Of a stretch of 22,618 nucleotides of DNA, positions 15,021 to 22,319 are shown piece by piece. A program made the position numbers and the translations under genes. Under the pieces are notes generated by a model. It made no database searches. It saw only the letters and a program-made list of their open reading frames with translations, and was not told the DNA's origin. This stretch comes from UBA10133 sp964528565. GTDB lineage: Bacteria; Patescibacteriota; Microgenomatia; UBA1400; MFAQ01. The stretch lies in NCBI GenBank assembly GCA_964528565.1, contig CAZGSP010000065.1:1-22618 (forward strand). Reading direction: 5' to 3'. Within the stretch, counting starts at the first letter, position 1. Each line of letters begins with the position of its first letter.

Positions 15021-15752
15021 ATGTCAGATAAAAAAACCGGTTTAACAACCATCTATACACCAGTATTGGTGTTGTTATTAATTGCCGCGTCCTTTTATGT
15101 AGGAAGGCTATCGTCCCAAGTGGAGGGATTGAAGAAAAATGTCGCCGGAACGGATACGACGGCACCGACTCAGGCGCCTGAACCGGAAAGAAAACTGGAT
15201 GTAGCCAGTCTAAAGGAGAGAGCAAAAAAAATTGGTTTGGATACCACAAAGTTTGATCAGTGTTTGGATGGCGGAGCAATGGCTCAGAGAGTGGCCGATG
15301 AACAGAAAGAAGGTGCCGCTTTGGGTGTAAGTGGAACACCGAGCTTTTTAATAAACGGAGTAATGTTGGTCGGAGCTCAACCACAGTCTTCTTTTGAAAG
15401 CGTCATAGATGCCGAACTGAAAAATGGAACCGGTGATAAGGCCGCTGCCGCCTTGGGTGAAGAGGGTAAAAGACTGAAATTGAACCTGACAAAGGGTTAT
15501 GTAACCGGATCGGAAAATGCCAAAATCAAAATAGTCGAGTTTACCGATTTTGAATGTCCCTACTGCGAACGGGCCTTCCCGACGGTGAGCGCGGTAATGG
15601 AAAAATACAAGGGGAAAATTAGTTTGGAGTACAAGAGTTTCCCCCTTTCCTTCCACCCCAGTGCGCAAAAAGCGGCAGAAGCTGCTTTGTGTGCCGGTGA
15701 ACAGGGAAAGTTCTGGGAGATGCACGACGATCTTTTTGCCCCAGCCAAGTAA
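15021..15752 (+). CDS. Membrane-anchored DsbA-like thioredoxin with swapped halves
   Basis: A 243-aa thiol-disulfide oxidoreductase predicted to face outward. Residues 9-28 form an N-terminal membrane anchor, followed by a Pro/Thr-rich linker (44-56). The order of the DsbA/Thioredoxin_4 parts is reversed. The usual C-terminal half comes first: LKERAKKIGLDTTKFDQCL with Cys81, then the cis-Pro loop GVSGTPSFLINGVMLVGAQP (102-121). The usual N-terminal half follows: IVEFTDFECPYC with the active-site CPYC (179-182), SFPLSFHP, and ALCAGEQGKFWEMHDDLF with Cys224. The protein ends at exactly the point where a normal DsbA would continue with the segment found here at the N-terminus. A circular permutation or a duplicate-and-trim history is inferred. 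An intrinsic terminator follows. Confidence 0.88.
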   Translation: MSDKKTGLTTIYTPVLVLLLIAASFYVGRLSSQVEGLKKNVAGTDTTAPTQAPEPERKLDVASLKERAKKIGLDTTKFDQCLDGGAMAQRVADEQKEGAALGVSGTPSFLINGVMLVGAQPQSSFESVIDAELKNGTGDKAAAALGEEGKRLKLNLTKGYVTGSENAKIKIVEFTDFECPYCERAFPTVSAVMEKYKGKISLEYKSFPLSFHPSAQKAAEAALCAGEQGKFWEMHDDLFAPAK

Positions 15753-15775
15753 CTAAAAAAGTACCAAAAACAACT

Positions 15776-15807
15776 CCCCCGTCAAATGGCGGGGGTTTTG
15801 GTTTTTG
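15776..15807 (+). terminator. Intrinsic terminator after the DsbA-like gene
   Basis: CCCCCGTC/GGCGGGGG (15776-15783 with 15788-15795) with loop AAAT, followed by TTTTGGTTTTT. It separates the DsbA-like gene from the peptide-ligase cassette. Confidence 0.9.
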
Positions 15808-15830
15808 TGGCGGAGGTACCCCAAATGAGG

Positions 15831-15836
15831 TAAAAT
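15831..15836 (+). promoter_or_regulatory. -10 box for the 7TM gene
   Basis: TAAAAT ends 7 nt before the ATG at 15844, giving a predicted leaderless cassette mRNA. Confidence 0.55.
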
Positions 15837-15843
15837 ACGGGAC

Positions 15844-16710
15844 ATGAAAAAAATGGCAATAATTCTGACAATGTTGTGCTTCTTGGGTTTGTCTTCGATT
15901 GCTTTGGCAGCTAATAATCAAAATACTGTAGATGTCGAGCCGGTAGCCACAATATCAGCCCAAAATGAGGTTCGGGAAGTTGATCTGACTGTTCCCAAAG
16001 AAGAAGGGGATCGGTTGACTATTCTGATGAAATCTCAAAAAGTGACCGGTTGGTGGGTGGCCAATTCCCTAAAGCTGGCGATACGGAAGGCAGTGGCCGA
16101 GGGTGTATCTCCGAATACTTTGGTTCTGTTGTTCTTATTTCCTCTGGTGGCCGCCTTGGTGGCATTTTCCCGGCAGGTGGTCGGGGTGAATGGCTTTGGA
16201 ATGATCATTCCGGCCCTACTGTCGGTGGCCTTTGTTTCTACCGGGGGAATGGTGGGACTGGTGCTCTTGTCCTTTGTGATGCTCGCGGCTATTTTTGGCC
16301 GGATGATGATCAAAAAAGTGAAAGTTCCGTATTTACCTAAGTTGGCTATTTTGATTTGGCTCGTATCGGTGGCGGTTTTGGGCTTGCTGATAATGTCTCC
16401 GATGATCGGCCTGGAGAGGTTGATGAGTGTGGGAATCTTTCCGATAATGATCTTTGTCCTTTTGGCAGAAACTTTTATTGAAGCCCGAATAACGAGAAGC
16501 CTTGCGACGTCATTTGGTATGACATTGGAAACGGTAGTTCTGGCTTTTATTGCTTACAAATTGATGAGCTCGACATGGGTCCAGAACCAAGTCTTGCTTC
16601 AGCCGGAAATTTCGATCACATTAATTTTGGTGATCGACCTGCTGATCGGAAAATACAAGGGGTTGAGATTGTCGGAGGTTTGGAGATTTAGAAATCTAGT
16701 ATTGAAATAA
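15844..16710 (+). CDS. 7TM protein of the inactive-transglutaminase (7TM_transglut) type, without the transglutaminase part
   Basis: A 288-aa inner-membrane protein. Residues 1-22 are a signal peptide (cleavage likely after ALA). A ~65-residue extracytoplasmic stretch and seven hydrophobic segments follow, at about 92-109, 116-133, 135-154, 163-184, 193-212, 225-243 and 255-269. VGVNGFGMIIPALLSVAF and the helix pattern resemble the 7TM domain that in other bacteria is joined to an inactive transglutaminase-like domain and encoded beside ATP-grasp ligases. Here the transglutaminase-like region is missing, so the protein is about half the usual size. Its stop overlaps the next start by one base (TAATG). 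The assignment rests on recall of the family plus neighbour context. A transporter or membrane anchor for the ligase product is plausible. Confidence 0.78.
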   Translation: MKKMAIILTMLCFLGLSSIALAANNQNTVDVEPVATISAQNEVREVDLTVPKEEGDRLTILMKSQKVTGWWVANSLKLAIRKAVAEGVSPNTLVLLFLFPLVAALVAFSRQVVGVNGFGMIIPALLSVAFVSTGGMVGLVLLSFVMLAAIFGRMMIKKVKVPYLPKLAILIWLVSVAVLGLLIMSPMIGLERLMSVGIFPIMIFVLLAETFIEARITRSLATSFGMTLETVVLAFIAYKLMSSTWVQNQVLLQPEISITLILVIDLLIGKYKGLRLSEVWRFRNLVLK

Positions 16711-18014
16711 TGCCGAGACTATCCGATATATTAGGAATTAATGCCCGTTCGGCCGATTATCTATTGCTTAATCAAAAAAGCGCCAGACGGAGAGCGGATG
16801 ATAAATTACTCACCAAAAAATTACTTAGAAAATCCCGGGTAGCTCATCCCAGATTGTTGGGAACGATAAATAATGTCGCCGAGGCAAGAGGCTTTAGGTG
16901 GAACAGACTGAAGGAGGGCTTTGCCATTAAGCCGGTTCAGGGATTCGGAGGACAGGGAATAATTCTCATTAAAAAGGCAACGAAAGAGGGTGGTAGTTTC
17001 CTGACCGTGGACGATAAAAAGGTGAATATCGACGATCTGATCCTCCATTCGATGGATATAGTCGAGGGAAAATATTCTCACAATAACTTGCGGGACAAGG
17101 TAATGATCGAGGAAAGAATTAAGATCCACCCGAAGTTTAAAAAGCTGGCGGTGGGGGGAGCTCCCGATGTCAGAGTGATCGTTTACAACCATATCCCGGT
17201 CATGGCCATGCTCCGTTTGCCTACCGAGGAAAGCAACGGAAAAGCCAACTTACATCAGGGGGCGATCGGACTGGGGATTGATATTGCGACAGGAATTACC
17301 ACACATGGTGTCTATAAGAACGGGTCGGTTAAGTATTTTCCGGACTCAAAAACAAAGATAAATGGAATTACGGTACCTTACTGGAACAAAATATTACTTA
17401 TGGCCGTGGAAACCCAAATTATTTCCAAGCTTAATTATTTGTCGGTTGATCTTTTGATCGACGAAGAAAAAGGACCGGTGGTGCTGGAGCTGAATGATCA
17501 ACCGGGTCTTTCGATCCAAATTGCCAATATGGCCGGTCTGCGAAGAAGACTCGAAAGGGTAGAAGGGCTGGAGGTGGATAGTGCCGAAAAGGGAGTAAAA
17601 ATAGGTAAGGCTCTCTTCGCCGGCAAATTCGCCGATAGAGTACGCTTCCTGGGAGAAGGAAAGCCGGTAGTGGGAATATTTGAAAAAGTAAGTGTCCGCA
17701 ACGGAAAGAAGAAAATGGTGGAAGTTAAGGCCAAGATTGACACGGGGGCCAGAAGCACCTCAATTGATCACGAACTGGCTCTGGATATGGGACTACTAAA
17801 GCCGGACAATATATTGTGGACCAAGAAAGTAAAAAATTCTCTGGGTATTGAGGAAAGAACCCTTATTTCTTTGACAATAAAACTAAAAGGGAAAATAATA
17901 AAGACGAGGGCGAGTGTAACGGATAGAAAAAACCTGAGAAGACAGCTATTAATTGGCCGAAGGGATCTGAAAGAATTTTTGGTGGACCCCGGACTAATAA
18001 AAATAAGGAAATAA
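16710..18014 (+). CDS. ATP-grasp ligase fused to a RimB-like (retropepsin-fold) protease domain
   Basis: A two-domain cytoplasmic protein of 434 aa. Residues 1-290 are an ATP-grasp ligase of the alpha-L-glutamate-ligase-like type: the nucleotide lysine and glycine loop are KPVQGFGGQG (74-83), APDVRVIVYN (151-160) contains the DxR motif, and metal/ATP residues lie in LNYLSVDLLI (241-250 region) and LELNDQPG. Residues 315-434 match the ATP-dependent zinc protease / RimB family (DUF785), with the catalytic-looking AKIDTGARSTS and RQLLIGRRDLKEFLVD. These domains are usually separate neighbouring genes. The fusion suggests that one protein both adds and removes amide-linked residues. It is translationally coupled to the 7TM gene. 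Confidence 0.85.
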   Translation: MPRLSDILGINARSADYLLLNQKSARRRADDKLLTKKLLRKSRVAHPRLLGTINNVAEARGFRWNRLKEGFAIKPVQGFGGQGIILIKKATKEGGSFLTVDDKKVNIDDLILHSMDIVEGKYSHNNLRDKVMIEERIKIHPKFKKLAVGGAPDVRVIVYNHIPVMAMLRLPTEESNGKANLHQGAIGLGIDIATGITTHGVYKNGSVKYFPDSKTKINGITVPYWNKILLMAVETQIISKLNYLSVDLLIDEEKGPVVLELNDQPGLSIQIANMAGLRRRLERVEGLEVDSAEKGVKIGKALFAGKFADRVRFLGEGKPVVGIFEKVSVRNGKKKMVEVKAKIDTGARSTSIDHELALDMGLLKPDNILWTKKVKNSLGIEERTLISLTIKLKGKIIKTRASVTDRKNLRRQLLIGRRDLKEFLVDPGLIKIRK

Positions 18015-18022
18015 TATGATTA

Positions 18023-18144
18023 ATTCATCGCCCATGGTTCGAAGTGCGCAAAATATCGTACTCGACCTCCGTCCCTCGAGTACGAGTGCGGATCCGCTCC
18101 GTGCGAAATTTTGCTTGCCCTTCTGCACCATTAGGTCGATGAAT
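18023..18144 (+). ncRNA. Structured RNA-like element, copy B, upstream of the RimK-like pair
   Basis: The second copy of the element at 60-202. P1 is 8 bp (18023-18030 with 18137-18144). P2 conserves GGTTCGAAG (18036-18044) against CTTCTGCACC (18120-18129). P3 is 18048-18058 with 18104-18114 (10 of 11 paired). P4 is a perfect GTACTCGA/TCGAGTAC hairpin (18058-18065 with 18076-18083), followed by a small GAG/CTC hairpin and TCCGTGC. Unpaired and P2 bases are conserved between copies, whereas P1 and P3 differ in sequence but keep pairing. It fills the gap between the fusion gene and the first RimK-like gene, whose ATG is 8 nt after P1. Function unknown. Confidence 0.6.
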
Positions 18145-18152
18145 ATACAAAT

Positions 18153-19088
18153 ATGAAAATTGCATATTTACATAGGCTGACTTTTGACGAGAGTGAAAAA
18201 AGATTCCAAGAGGAAGCGGTGGTTTTGGGGGTTGAGCTGGTGCCGGTGAAGTACCGGAAACTGAAGCTCGTGGGAGAGAAAATTGTATTTGGAGAAACCG
18301 ACATGAAAGATTTTGACGGATGGTACTTCCGGTCGGTGGGATCCGAGCTGGAATGGAGTAAACTGCTTCAGCTTTATGCCAAAAAACACAGCATTCCGGT
18401 GGTCGACGAATACTTATTGACGGAAGGCCCTCTGAGAAGATTTAAGTCGGTTATGAGTTGGCAACTGGCCGTGGAGGGAGTGAATTACCCCAAGTCCGCT
18501 TACGTAGAGAGTTTTAAGGATCTGGAAAAAGAGTTGGCGTCTTGGGAACTGCCGGCCATTGTTAAGCTGTCGGCCGGAGGCAGACACGGAATGGGAACTT
18601 TTTGGGTAAGAGAGCTTTCGGATCTGGAGAAACTGAAACATATATTGGAAAGCCGTAAGTTGAAGGCAAAAGAAACCGGCAAAAAAGTACCTATCTTCCG
18701 GGGTTTCCTGATCCAGGAATATATCAGAAATGACGGTGACTTCCGGGTGATGACGGTAGGCTATAAATGTATTGGTGGATTTAAAAGACAGGTGAAGGAA
18801 GAGAAACTGATATTGAACAAAAGTCAGGGAAAGTCTCTTGCTGTGGAGGTTCCCGCCGAGGTGGCGGAAATGGCCGAAAGGGCGGCGAGAACCCTTAGGG
18901 TGGAAGCGGCCGGAACCGATCTGGTCCGGGATGCTCAGACCGGAAAGGTTTACGTAATTGAAGTGAATGAAGCACCTCAGTTTAAGGTGTTTGAAAAACG
19001 GACTAAGATTAATGCGGCCGGAAAAATATTGGAGTATTGCGTAGAGAAATTTTCAATTTTCAATGATCAATTTCCGAACAAGAGATGA
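18153..19088 (+). CDS. RimK-like ATP-grasp ligase (first of a pair)
   Basis: A 311-aa ATP-grasp protein of the RimK/amidoligase superfamily, which joins an amino acid or peptide to a carboxylate using ATP. Visible core features: VKLSAGGRHGMGTFWV (137-152, ATP-binding lysine and glycine loop), IQEYIRNDGDFRVMTVG (187-203, with the DxR-type motif), AAGTDLVRD (252-260) and the metal-binding VIEVNEAPQF (268-277). The N-terminal ~100 residues are a divergent pre-ATP-grasp region. Substrates are unknown. It overlaps the next gene (ATGA) and lies downstream of structured element B. Its start lacks the usual -10 box at 6-8 nt, so the element may be in its leader. Confidence 0.87.
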   Translation: MKIAYLHRLTFDESEKRFQEEAVVLGVELVPVKYRKLKLVGEKIVFGETDMKDFDGWYFRSVGSELEWSKLLQLYAKKHSIPVVDEYLLTEGPLRRFKSVMSWQLAVEGVNYPKSAYVESFKDLEKELASWELPAIVKLSAGGRHGMGTFWVRELSDLEKLKHILESRKLKAKETGKKVPIFRGFLIQEYIRNDGDFRVMTVGYKCIGGFKRQVKEEKLILNKSQGKSLAVEVPAEVAEMAERAARTLRVEAAGTDLVRDAQTGKVYVIEVNEAPQFKVFEKRTKINAAGKILEYCVEKFSIFNDQFPNKR

Positions 19089-20005
19089 AAAAGGTATTAA
19101 TACTTACCAGGTTTAGGGGGGAGTACGAACCAAGGAGACTTGCGGAAGAAGCCCTAAAGCTGGGTTATGAGGTTGACAAAGTAAACTATGAACATGTGCG
19201 TATTGGAGTGAGCAAGGCGGGGAAACCGATCGTGGATCTCGGGACCGGGAGGAAACTGGACGAGTATGACTTGATCATCCCAAGAGCGGCCACGAAAAGA
19301 GGTGGGGAGTCGATGCTGGGGGTCAAGTCCGTCATTCTCGAATATCTGGAACAAACCAGAATTGAAGAAAAGAAGATCAAGGTAATAAACGGCGAGAGCT
19401 TTAAGCTCTTTCCTCTAATGGGAAAATTGGAACAGGGTATTCTCTTGGCCGAAGCCGGTTTGCCGGTGATCCCCTTCGTGTCTTTCCGAGGGCAAAGAGG
19501 TTGGAAGAGATACTTGGAAATCTTGGCGAAAAGAACGGGAGAGTTTACGCCGGTGATGGTAAAAGCCAGATTTGGATCCCACGGTAAGAATGTGAAACTG
19601 GCGGAGACGATGTCCCGACTCGAGAAGTTGTCTCAAAAATACAGTGAGGGTGATGTACTAATTCAGCCGGTGTTAAAAGTGAGGCGGTGGTATCGGGTGC
19701 TGGTATTGAACGGGAAGATCCTGGGAATGATGAAACACAGGCAAAAAGATAAATTCCAAGTCCTGTCCCAGCAGGAGGAGCTGTCCAAAATTAAACCGAA
19801 GTTTTCCAAAGAGCAAATGGCGGAGCTGGAAAAATTGAGTCTTACGGCCGTAAAGACTTTGAAAGCCGACTTCGCCGGGCTGGATGTAGCGTGGGATGAA
19901 GAAGCCAAACAGTGGCGGATCTTCGAGGTGAACAGAACGGCACAGTTCAAGTGGTTCGAAAAAGCTTTTCCCGAAGTAAACGTGGCGGGCGAAATGGTGA
20001 GGTAG
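19085..20005 (+). CDS. RimK-like ATP-grasp ligase (second of a pair)
   Basis: A 306-aa RimK-like ATP-grasp protein, clearly distinct from its upstream neighbour but with the same order of motifs: VKARFGSHGKNVKL (159-172), VLIQPVLKV then RWYRVLVLNGKILG (201-214), DFAGLDVAWD (262-271) and FEVNRTAQFKWFE (280-292). The Arg/Trp-rich sequence before RVLV replaces the usual Asp of the DxR motif, so its specificity or activity may differ. The start overlaps the preceding stop (ATGA), implying coupled translation and perhaps a heteromeric or sequential pair. With the fusion protein it makes three ATP-grasp ligases in one locus. A convergent 78-aa gene follows. Confidence 0.87.
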   Translation: MKKVLILTRFRGEYEPRRLAEEALKLGYEVDKVNYEHVRIGVSKAGKPIVDLGTGRKLDEYDLIIPRAATKRGGESMLGVKSVILEYLEQTRIEEKKIKVINGESFKLFPLMGKLEQGILLAEAGLPVIPFVSFRGQRGWKRYLEILAKRTGEFTPVMVKARFGSHGKNVKLAETMSRLEKLSQKYSEGDVLIQPVLKVRRWYRVLVLNGKILGMMKHRQKDKFQVLSQQEELSKIKPKFSKEQMAELEKLSLTAVKTLKADFAGLDVAWDEEAKQWRIFEVNRTAQFKWFEKAFPEVNVAGEMVR

Positions 20006-20011
20006 ATAGAC

Positions 20012-20248
20012 TTAGGGGAGACCGTTTGCTTCTTGAATAAGACGTATTTCTTCGGGGGTTAACGGCGGTTGTCCTTTTTCGCCTGCTAAAGTTTGGCGTT
20101 GAAGTGCGGCTTTGTGTTTATCGGTAAGTTCCGGTTTATTATCCTTCAGTCTTTTTCCTTCTTCAGTCAAATTTTTACTGTTAGCTTGTTCATTTTGATA
20201 CCCAAACACATCTTTTCTAGGATTGGTCGGCGAAATCTCAAATGGCAT
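20012..20248 (-). CDS. Small hydrophilic protein of unknown function
   Basis: A 78-aa charged, Pro/Lys/Gln-rich protein with no membrane segment or cysteines: NPRKDVFGYQNEQ near the N-terminus and LTPEEIRLIQEANGLP at the end. I do not recognise it. It converges on the RimK-like pair (6-nt gap). The start is supported by TGATACATT on the minus strand, ending 6 nt before the ATG, the spacing used by neighbouring genes. It is short and has no domain evidence. Confidence 0.55.
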   Translation of the reverse strand: MPFEISPTNPRKDVFGYQNEQANSKNLTEEGKRLKDNKPELTDKHKAALQRQTLAGEKGQPPLTPEEIRLIQEANGLP

Positions 20249-20254
20249 ATTTAT

Positions 20255-20260
20255 AATGTA
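20255..20260 (-). promoter_or_regulatory. -10 box for the 78-aa gene
   Basis: On the minus strand this reads TACATT, preceded by TGA (extended -10), and ends 6 nt before the ATG. Confidence 0.4.
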
Positions 20261-20295
20261 TCACAAGTTAGGGCATGTAGGACCATCCTTTGTGC

Positions 20296-20301
20296 TAAAC
20301 T
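20296..20301 (+). promoter_or_regulatory. Extended -10 box for the 56-aa ORF
   Basis: TGCTAAACT (TGn plus TAAACT) ends 6 nt before ATG 20308. Confidence 0.45.
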
Positions 20302-20307
20302 TTTGGT

Positions 20308-20478
20308 ATGAGGCATAAGAGTACGGTTTATACGCGGGAAACACATAATCAATTTGGGCAGACGGAAGAAAAGATAAACCTGCAAAAACAGAAAAAAGCC
20401 GGAGGATGGAAGAAGGAAGAGAAGGAAGGGCAAAGTCCTTTTAGAGTGAAAGAGGCGACTAAAAAACAGAGCGTTTGA
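20308..20478 (+). CDS. Small lysine-rich protein of unknown function (56 aa)
   Basis: An uninterrupted 56-codon ORF starting MRHKSTVYTRETHNQF and ending ATKKQSV. It is strongly basic in the middle (KQKKAGGWKKEEKEG) and entirely hydrophilic. It resembles no family I know. Support comes from an extended -10 box ending 6 nt before the ATG and from filling an otherwise empty gap between the divergent 78-aa gene and the 220-aa gene. A nucleic-acid or ribosome-associated role is only a guess from charge. Confidence 0.5.
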   Translation: MRHKSTVYTRETHNQFGQTEEKINLQKQKKAGGWKKEEKEGQSPFRVKEATKKQSV

Positions 20479-20488
20479 TACTTTAGAG

Positions 20489-20494
20489 TAAGAT
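20489..20494 (+). promoter_or_regulatory. -10 box for the 220-aa gene
   Basis: TAAGAT ends 6 nt before ATG 20501. Confidence 0.45.
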
Positions 20495-20500
20495 ATTCTT

Positions 20501-21163
20501 ATGAAAGAAAGTATTGTTTCGATTGAGACCGAGGCGGAGAAGGTTGCGGCGAAAATTGAGAGCCGGGTGATTGACGGAAGGGTTGAGGCCATTATACCTA
20601 GCGAAAGGGAACAGTTACGGGAAGCAATTGAAGCGAAAGGAGTAAATTTGGCGATTTTTGATAAGGATGTAATGGAGAGATTGAGATCAATAAAAGAGGA
20701 GGTAGGCAGGACTTCGAGACAGGCAAAAGAATTGGAAGTTGTACTGGGTGGAAGTCGGCAATTTATCGATTATTGTCAAGAAATGCTGACGATGTGTGTA
20801 CGGGAGGATAAAAGGGAGAGGGCTAAGGGATTCGTTGAGAAATATGTAGCCGAACATACTAAGGATGGTTATCTTCATTTTGGTAGAGGTGGGGACTTGA
20901 TGAAAAATAGGTTAGAGGCGATAATTTCAGCGACAAATGCTTTATTTGGTGTGGTGGCACAGTACAGTGATGGTGAGGCGGAAAGATTGATGACCGAGGA
21001 TGATTTTGTGTTCTCATTGCGAGAGAGGGTGTTGAGAGGTTGGGAAAAAACTCAAGCTTTATTGGTATTACCTGAAGGAGAAATTACCAGATTAAATGAC
21101 GATGAGATTAGGACACTCCCCGTGGGAGGTTTGAAGAATATTATTGAGTATTGGTTGAGATAA
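20501..21163 (+). CDS. Predicted helical protein of unknown function
   Basis: A 220-aa soluble protein that I do not recognise. It looks largely alpha-helical, with long Glu/Lys/Arg-rich heptad-like stretches (residues 5-75) that could form a coiled coil. There is no signal peptide, no membrane segment and no catalytic motif. Two cysteines (CQEMLTMC) lie near the middle. The start is supported by a -10 box 6 nt upstream. It is followed by mnmA after a 36-nt gap that contains the mnmA promoter, so it is probably transcribed alone. Confidence 0.7.
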   Translation: MKESIVSIETEAEKVAAKIESRVIDGRVEAIIPSEREQLREAIEAKGVNLAIFDKDVMERLRSIKEEVGRTSRQAKELEVVLGGSRQFIDYCQEMLTMCVREDKRERAKGFVEKYVAEHTKDGYLHFGRGGDLMKNRLEAIISATNALFGVVAQYSDGEAERLMTEDDFVFSLRERVLRGWEKTQALLVLPEGEITRLNDDEIRTLPVGGLKNIIEYWLR

Positions 21164-21186
21164 CGACGTCTACCTGTGGGTGATGA

Positions 21187-21192
21187 TAAAAT
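21187..21192 (+). promoter_or_regulatory. Extended -10 box for mnmA
   Basis: TGATAAAAT (TGn plus TAAAAT) ends 7 nt before GTG 21200 and lies inside the longer frame that opens at GTG 21176, so the later start is preferred. Confidence 0.55.
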
Positions 21193-21199
21193 AAGCCTC

Positions 21200-22294
21200 G
21201 TGAATCGCAAAAAAGTTGCAGTTGGAATATCGGGCGGAGTAGATTCCGCCGTGGCGGCACTGCTTTTGAAAAAGGCGGGTTATGGCGTGGTCGGAGTGCA
21301 TCTCTACTGCTGGCCTCCCAAAAGTGAGGTGGAAAAGGATGGGATGACCAGAGATGAATGGATCAAGAAGAACGGGTGTAGGGCAGATGAAGACCGGGCC
21401 AGTGCTTTGAAAACGGCTCTGGAACTGGAAATACCGTTTAAAGTTTTGGACTTTTCCGAAGAATATAACGAAAAGGTGATCAAGTATTTTTATGATGAGT
21501 ATCAAGCGGGCAGAACACCGAATCCCGATGTCCTGTGCAATAGCGAGATCAAATTCGGTCTTTTCTTGGACTGGGCGGTAGAGAATGGATTTGATTACAT
21601 AGCGACGGGACATTATGCGAAACTTTCCGGCGGTTCGCTTTACATTCCGATGGATAAACATAAGGATCAGACGTATTTTCTTTGGAAGCTGACGCAGAAG
21701 GAGCTGGGTCGTGTCCTGTTTCCGCTTGGAGATTTGGTAAAGAGTGAGGTGAGGGCGATAGCGAAAGACGCGGGTTTAAGCGTGGCCGGAAAGAAGGATA
21801 GCCAAGGGATCTGCTTTGTGGGGAATGTGGAAGTGAGAGAGTTTTTGGCCAGAAGATTGAAGATCGTCCCCGGTAAAGTGCTGGATATTGAGGACAATGA
21901 AGTCGGGAAGCACGATGGAGTGTGGTTCTATACGATAGGCCAAAGGGGAGGGTGGACACTAGACGCAAGAACTCAAGACAGGGAGACGCCGATTTACTAT
22001 GTGATATCAAAAAATGCAAAGAAGAATGAGCTTGTTGTGGCGGAGGCAGAAGGGGCTGTTGGGGATCAGTTCGAGGTGGGAAGTATCAACAAGATATCGG
22101 CAAATAAATGGGGCTTGGATGATCTACTGGTACGAATCCGCCATGGAGGTGAACTGATCGGAGCCAGAGGGATGGAGATTGAGGGTGGATTGCTCGTAAT
22201 ATTGGACAAGCCTGTTCGGGGGATCGCACCCGGGCAAAGCGCGGTGTTTTACAGCCATGAAGGCGAGTGTCTGGGGGGCGGAGTGATCGCTTGA
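21200..22294 (+). CDS. mnmA: tRNA-specific 2-thiouridylase MnmA
   Basis: MnmA inserts sulfur at C2 of the wobble uridine (U34) of tRNA-Glu, -Gln and -Lys. With a GTG start at 21200 it is 364 aa. The ATP-pyrophosphatase PP-loop SGGVDS is at residues 11-16, the first catalytic Cys is in LCNSEIKFG (Cys113), the second is in SQGICFVG (Cys205), and ATGHYAK and YTIGQRGGW are typical family blocks. The C-terminal beta-barrel ends with VRGIAPGQSAVFYSHEGECLGGG. The family normally takes sulfur from IscS via partner proteins, none of which are in this window. The alternative GTG at 21176 would place the promoter within the gene. Confidence 0.96.
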   Translation: MNRKKVAVGISGGVDSAVAALLLKKAGYGVVGVHLYCWPPKSEVEKDGMTRDEWIKKNGCRADEDRASALKTALELEIPFKVLDFSEEYNEKVIKYFYDEYQAGRTPNPDVLCNSEIKFGLFLDWAVENGFDYIATGHYAKLSGGSLYIPMDKHKDQTYFLWKLTQKELGRVLFPLGDLVKSEVRAIAKDAGLSVAGKKDSQGICFVGNVEVREFLARRLKIVPGKVLDIEDNEVGKHDGVWFYTIGQRGGWTLDARTQDRETPIYYVISKNAKKNELVVAEAEGAVGDQFEVGSINKISANKWGLDDLLVRIRHGGELIGARGMEIEGGLLVILDKPVRGIAPGQSAVFYSHEGECLGGGVIA

Positions 22295-22319
22295 GGTTGC
22301 AAAATACATACTATAGGTG

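Noticed and set aside
21176..21199. Earlier GTG start for mnmA
   Set aside because: The extra 8 codons contain the -10 box; MnmA normally begins just before the PP-loop strand.
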